NCBI RefSeq assembly: GCF_014200435.1
Contig: NZ_JACHBR010000001.1
Location: 3,503,501-3,567,500 of the forward strand
DNA length: 64,000 nucleotides
Direction: 5' to 3'
Origin: Sphaerisporangium krabiense
GTDB lineage: Bacteria > Actinomycetota > Actinomycetes > Streptosporangiales > Streptosporangiaceae
Shown here one piece after another: positions 59,307 through 64,000 of this stretch. The first letter of the stretch is position 1. Every line of letters starts with the position of its first letter. The notes below the pieces were generated by a model, which worked only from the letters and a program-made list of their open reading frames with translations, had not been told where the DNA came from and ran no database searches. The translations under genes and the position numbers were made by a program.

Positions 59307-60143
59307 ATGAGTGAGACGTTCGAGAGCCCGCTGCCCGCCGCCGTCGACGAGTTGTGGGAGGACCGCGCGAGCCTGTCGCCCGACGACGCCGAGGCGCGCG
59401 GCGTGATCGTCGGCGCGGTGGACATGCTGGACACCGGCAAGGCCCGTGTCGCCTTCGTGGACCCCGCCTCCGGTGATGTGATCGTGGACGAGCGCGCCAA
59501 GCGCGCCATCCTGCTGAGCTTCCGCGTGCTCGGCATGGTCAAGAGCCAGGTCGGCGACTTCCACCACAACGACCGCATCCCGTTGAAGACCACTCTGGAC
59601 GGTGTGCGCGTGGTCCCCGGCGCCATCGCCCGCTGGGGCGCCTACCTGGCCTCCGGGGTCGTGCTGATGCCCTCCTACACCAACATCGGCGCCTACGTCG
59701 ACAGCGGCACCATGGTGGACACCTGGGCCACGGTCGGGTCCTGCGCCCAGATCGGCCGCAACGTCCACCTGTCAGGCGGCGTGGGCATCGGCGGGGTCCT
59801 CGAACCCCCGAACGCCGTGCCGGTGATCATCGAGGACGACGCGCTGATCGGCAGCCGCTCGATGATCGTCGAGGGCGCGCGGGTCGGCCAGGGCTCGGTC
59901 ATCGGCGCGGGCACCATCCTGTCGGCCTCGATGCCGGTCATCGACGTCGAGACCGGCGAGGAGATCAGCCGTGGCCGCGTCCCCGACTGGTGCGTGGCCG
60001 TGGGCGGCACCCGCGCCAAGGAGTTCCCCGGCGGCAGCTTCGGCCTGCCGTGCGTGCTCGTGCTCAAGCGCCTGGAGCCCGGCCAGCGCCACGACAAGGC
60101 CGAGCTGAACGACGTGCTGCGGCAGCACGGCGTCAACGCCTGA
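59307..60143 (+). CDS. dapD: Tetrahydrodipicolinate N-succinyltransferase
   Basis: 278 residues. Left-handed beta-helix acyltransferase of the lysine/DAP pathway (hexapeptide repeats in [39 protein letters not shown]). The C-terminal segment [19 protein letters not shown] is typical of the actinobacterial type. ATG 59307 (CGAGG upstream). The stop overlaps the dapE start by one base (TGATG), so the two are coupled. Confidence 0.94.
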   Translation: MSETFESPLPAAVDELWEDRASLSPDDAEARGVIVGAVDMLDTGKARVAFVDPASGDVIVDERAKRAILLSFRVLGMVKSQVGDFHHNDRIPLKTTLDGVRVVPGAIARWGAYLASGVVLMPSYTNIGAYVDSGTMVDTWATVGSCAQIGRNVHLSGGVGIGGVLEPPNAVPVIIEDDALIGSRSMIVEGARVGQGSVIGAGTILSASMPVIDVETGEEISRGRVPDWCVAVGGTRAKEFPGGSFGLPCVLVLKRLEPGQRHDKAELNDVLRQHGVNA

Positions 60144-61216
60144 TGTCCGAGACCCGGCCGCTGGACCTCACCGGCGACGTGGGCCTGCTGACCGCAGCGC
60201 TGGTGGACGTCGAGTCGGTCAGCGGCGGCGAGAAGGCCCTGGCCGACGCGATCGAGACCGCCCTGGCGCCGCTGGCCCACCTCACCGTCGTCCGCGACGG
60301 CGAGGCCGTCGTCGCGCGCACCGACCTCGGGCACGCCGAGCGGGTGGTCGTCGCCGGGCACATCGACACGGTGCCGCTCGCGGGCAACCTGCCCTCGCGC
60401 GTCGAGGGCGACCTGTTGTACGGCTGCGGCACCTCGGACATGAAGAGCGGCGTGGCGGTGGCGCTCAAGCTCGCCGCCGCGCTGCCGTCCCCGGCCAGGG
60501 ACGTCACCTACGTCTTCTACGACTGCGAGGAGATCGAGGCGGCGCGCAACGGGCTCGGCAGGCTCGCCCGCACCCGCCCCGAGCTGCTCGCCGGCGACTT
60601 CGCGGTGCTCATGGAGCCCACCGGCGGCGAGATCGAGGGCGGCTGCCAGGGCACGCTGCGCGCCGAGGTGGCCGCCAGGGGCAAACGCTCGCACAGCGCG
60701 CGCTCCTGGTACGGCGTGAACGCGATCCACGCGGTGGCGCCCGTCCTGGAGCGGCTCAACTCCTACCGGGCGCGCGAGCCCGTCGTGGACGGCCTCGCCT
60801 ACCACGAGGGCCTGAACGCCGTGGGGATCACGGGCGGCGTCGCGGGCAACGTGATCCCCGACGAGTGCGTGGTCACCGTCAACTACCGCTTCGCGCCGGA
60901 CCGGTCGCTGGAGGAGGCGCAGCGGCACGTCCGCGAGGTCTTCGACGGGTACGAGGTGCGGTTCACCGACGGGGCTCCCGGCGCGCGCCCCGGGCTCACG
61001 CACCCGGTGGCCGCCGCGTTCGCCCGCGCGGTCGGCGGCACGCCGCGCGCCAAGCTCGGCTGGACCGACGTCTCGCTGTTCGCCCGGCTCGGCGTGCCCG
61101 CCGTCAACTACGGCCCCGGCGACCCGAACCTCGCCCACCAGGCGGACGAGCACGTCGCGCTGGGGGCGATCGCCGCGTGCGAGCGCAACATGCTGGCCTG
61201 GCTGGGCGCTCCCTGA
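60143..61216 (+). CDS. dapE: Succinyl-diaminopimelate desuccinylase
   Basis: 357 residues. M20 zinc amidase giving LL-diaminopimelate. Zinc ligands: His in [13 protein letters not shown], Asp in [14 protein letters not shown], Glu in [12 protein letters not shown], Glu in [12 protein letters not shown], and His near the C-terminus in [12 protein letters not shown]. Actinobacterial DapE type. ATG 60143. Followed by a strong hairpin. Confidence 0.93.
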   Translation: MSETRPLDLTGDVGLLTAALVDVESVSGGEKALADAIETALAPLAHLTVVRDGEAVVARTDLGHAERVVVAGHIDTVPLAGNLPSRVEGDLLYGCGTSDMKSGVAVALKLAAALPSPARDVTYVFYDCEEIEAARNGLGRLARTRPELLAGDFAVLMEPTGGEIEGGCQGTLRAEVAARGKRSHSARSWYGVNAIHAVAPVLERLNSYRAREPVVDGLAYHEGLNAVGITGGVAGNVIPDECVVTVNYRFAPDRSLEEAQRHVREVFDGYEVRFTDGAPGARPGLTHPVAAAFARAVGGTPRAKLGWTDVSLFARLGVPAVNYGPGDPNLAHQADEHVALGAIAACERNMLAWLGAP

Positions 61217-61251
61217 GGAGACCGCGCCCCCGGCAGGCCGTCCGGCACAAA

Positions 61252-61297
61252 AGAAAGTGGCTTTCCTCGCCGGCCATTTGGCGGGGAAAGCCACTTT
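61252..61297 (+). terminator. Hairpin terminator after dapE
   Basis: 19-bp stem GAAAGTGGCTTTCCTCGCC (61252-61270) with GGCGGGGAAAGCCACTTTC (61279-61297), 8-nt loop, one G-T pair. It lies 36 nt after the dapE stop and separates it from the LOG-family gene. Confidence 0.85.
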
Positions 61298-61450
61298 CAG
61301 TCCCGAGCAGCACCCTCGACTCTTAGACGGCGCCTCGCGGAGAAACGGTTCCGCTGCTCCGGACAGATTTTCCAAGATTCTTTGGGCCTGGCGCGTCCCG
61401 CCCGGATCGGACAGGTCATACGGGGACTTCCAGGCGGTTAGCGTGTCCGC

Positions 61451-62269
<819 letters not shown>

Positions 62270-62362
62270 CCCGTCGCCCCCGTGGCGGTCCGGGCCTGTG
62301 ACCGTGACTAACACCATCCGCCATGACTGGTTGCCCGGCACGGCGGCGGTCACCATGGTGCG

Positions 62363-63424
62363 GTGTTCGTGAGCTCCACCGACGTCCGCCTCCGCTACGA
62401 CGGGGCGGTCTCCCTCCAGCACGGTCCCTTCTGGACGGCGCCGTGGCGCATCCCGCACGCGGAGGCGGCCCTCTACCTCCCCGAGGGCGGAATCGGGCGC
62501 GCCGCGATGCCCGCGGGGGTCAGGGTCGCGCTGCGCACCGACAGCGCCGGCCTGACCTGCCACTACCAGGCCGACCCCTCGCCGCCGCTCGGCGGCGCCA
62601 CCGGGCCGCCCCGGCTCGACCTGGTGTGCGACGGCGAGCCGGTCGGCGGCGTGCGGCTGGACGCCGACGGCCGCGACGCCGTCGCCCACCTGCCCGGGCT
62701 GCCCGGGCGGCCGGGGCGGATGGCCACGGTCGAGCTGTGGCTGCCGACCCACCACCAGTTCCGGCTGATCGGCCTCACGCTGGACGAGGGCGCCGCCGTC
62801 GCCCGCGACGACCGCGCCCGGCCGCGCTGGGTGCACTACGGCAGCTCGATATCCCAGGGGCAGGGCGCGGCGTCCCCCGCCTCGACCTGGCCGGCGCTGG
62901 TCGCGCGGGAGGCCGAATGGGACCTCACCCTGCTCGCGCTGGGCGCCGCCTGCAATTTGCAGCCCATGATGGGCCGGCTGATACGCGACCTGCCCGCCGA
63001 CCTCATCACCGCCTGCGTCGGCATCAACATCCAGGCGCTCGGCACCTTCAACGCCGACGGGCTGGTCGCCGCGCTCGTGGGGTTCGTCACGACGATCCGC
63101 GAGAAGCACCCGCTGACGCCGATCACGGTGCTGTCGACCATCGTCGCGCCCGACCGCGAGACCGTGCCGGGACCCGCGGGGCTCACCCTGCGCGAGGTCC
63201 GGGAGTGCGTCCGGCGGGGCGTGGAACTGCTGCGCGAGCACGGCGACGAGCACCTGTCCTACGTCGACGGCCTGGAGCTGTTCGGTCCCGACGAGGCCCA
63301 CCTGCTGGTGGAGCCGGTCGGCAGGGACCGGCTCCACCTGTCGCCCGCGGGCCACCAGGTCTTCGCCTCCCGGTTCCTGCCGGCCGTGCGCGACGCCCGC
63401 CTCGCATCCCTGCCCGTCAAGTGA
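62363..63424 (+). CDS. SGNH/GDSL-type esterase
   Basis: 353 residues. The N-terminal ~150 residues form a jelly-roll-like domain, and the catalytic domain has Ser in HYGSSISQGQGA, Gly in ALGAACNLQ, Asn in CVGINIQALG and His in DRLHLSPAGHQVF. This is the SGNH triad plus oxyanion set. No signal peptide, cytoplasmic. The listed start is GTG 62363; GTG 62369 is an alternative. It lies just upstream of the MFS gene. Confidence 0.88.
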   Translation: MFVSSTDVRLRYDGAVSLQHGPFWTAPWRIPHAEAALYLPEGGIGRAAMPAGVRVALRTDSAGLTCHYQADPSPPLGGATGPPRLDLVCDGEPVGGVRLDADGRDAVAHLPGLPGRPGRMATVELWLPTHHQFRLIGLTLDEGAAVARDDRARPRWVHYGSSISQGQGAASPASTWPALVAREAEWDLTLLALGAACNLQPMMGRLIRDLPADLITACVGINIQALGTFNADGLVAALVGFVTTIREKHPLTPITVLSTIVAPDRETVPGPAGLTLREVRECVRRGVELLREHGDEHLSYVDGLELFGPDEAHLLVEPVGRDRLHLSPAGHQVFASRFLPAVRDARLASLPVK

Positions 63425-63445
63425 CCGTCGAGTGAGAGGCTTCAC

Positions 63446-64000
63446 GTGTCCAGGTACCTCGGGGTCTACCTCCTGCTCTTCCTGATCGGCACCGAGACGT
63501 TCCTCGTGTCCCCGCTGCTGCCGACCATCGCGGCGGACATCGGGGTCTCGGAGACCGCCACGGCCGGCACCGTGACCGCCTACACGCTCGCCTACGCGGT
63601 GACGGCGCCGTTCCTCGGCGCGGCGTCCGACCGGTACGGGCGGCGGCCGATGATCGTCGCGGGCACCGTGCTGTTCCTGCTGGGCAACGTGCTCGCCGCG
63701 GTCGCGGGCGGGCTCGCGGTGCTGATCGCGGCCCGCGTGCTCGGCGCGCTCGGCGCGGCGCTGGCCGGGCCGTCGATCTGGGCCTACCTCGCCGAGACCG
63801 CGGCCGAGTCGGTGCGCGGGCGGGCCGTCGCCCTCGGCATGGCGCTGTTCTCGGCGGGCCAGGTCGTCGGCGTCCCGGCGGGCAGCGGGCTGGCCGGGCT
63901 CGGCGGCTGGCGGGCCCCGTTCTGGGCGCTGGCCGCGCTGTCGCTCGCCGCGCTCGCGCTCGCCGTCCAGCAGACCCGCGGCGCCCGCGCCACGCATCCG
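63446..64000 (+). CDS. MFS transporter (3' end outside window)
   Basis: At least 185 residues with six TM helices visible and no stop before the edge. TM1 starts LGVYLLLFLIGTETFLVSPL, and motif A is in AASDRYGRRPMIVA between TM2 and TM3. Similar to DHA1-type drug efflux proteins. GTG 63446 follows GAGAGG. It lies 21 nt after the esterase, suggesting an operon. Confidence 0.88.
   Translation, partial: MSRYLGVYLLLFLIGTETFLVSPLLPTIAADIGVSETATAGTVTAYTLAYAVTAPFLGAASDRYGRRPMIVAGTVLFLLGNVLAAVAGGLAVLIAARVLGALGAALAGPSIWAYLAETAAESVRGRAVALGMALFSAGQVVGVPAGSGLAGLGGWRAPFWALAALSLAALALAVQQTRGARATHP

Overview
The window is very GC-rich DNA with many GTG starts, 4-nt GTGA/ATGA gene overlaps and few strong Shine-Dalgarno sites. 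It carries actinomycete marker genes: mycothiol synthesis (MshB), two different succinate dehydrogenases, an AbaA/WhiJ-type XRE-DUF397-RsbW group, SAM-methyltransferase and DUF6113 families. It most resembles a filamentous actinomycete, probably of the Streptosporangiales; the order is an inference. No tRNA, rRNA, transposase, integrase or CRISPR array was seen.

Layout. 0-3 kb: two low-complexity, membrane-anchored surface proteins, the first cut by the window edge, closed by a strong bidirectional terminator. 3-6.6 kb: sdhC-sdhA-sdhB of the mycobacterial Sdh1 type (minus strand) with a CRP-like operator upstream. 6.8-10 kb: an overlapping phosphorelay operon (REC-PP2C phosphatase, CHASE3-like/HAMP histidine kinase, Rcp1-like response regulator). 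10-14.7 kb: a LysR regulator divergent from a second, Sdh2/b558-type sdhC-sdhA-sdhB operon. 14.7-18.9 kb: an anti-sigma gene remnant, a YtrA-type GntR/membrane-protein operon with operator repeats, a methyltransferase, and a Clp-N protein with its own HTH regulator. 19-22.6 kb: a heterodimeric ABC exporter with complementary loss of ATP-site motifs. 22.6-23.7 kb: a gene-free stretch of dispersed and tandem repeats. 23.7-30.5 kb: prolyl oligopeptidase, mshB, DUF6113, flavin reductase, a candidate structured RNA, a metallo-hydrolase, and ArsR/questin oxidase. 30.5-35 kb: a cysteinyl-tRNA synthetase paralogue and a developmental-type regulator cluster with a tandemly duplicated DUF397 gene. 34.3-37.1 kb: a TetR/hydrolase pair enclosed by two inverted arms of about 450 bp that are nearly identical. 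37-44 kb: small regulator/enzyme pairs with clear operators. 44-54 kb: an accessory island with a VapBC45-like toxin-antitoxin pair, a lone TOPRIM protein, a lipoprotein, and a three-gene cassette. 54-64 kb: conserved core genes (fdxA, dapC, dapD, dapE, LOG family) plus a lipoprotein, a GDSL esterase and a truncated MFS transporter.

The best candidate for an undescribed system is the cassette at 46956-53687. An SF1 UvrD-like helicase with an N-terminal RelE-like domain lies between two paralogous proteins that share N-terminal and C-terminal modules. One paralogue carries a well-formed sigma-70 region-4 helix-turn-helix plus two predicted winged-helix units; the other has a degenerate version and a very long proline-rich linker. 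I know no named system with this layout. The second main discovery is a dispersed 45-bp repeat family (ten near-full copies in this window) coupled to GC-rich minisatellites, part of which forms the large inverted repeat.
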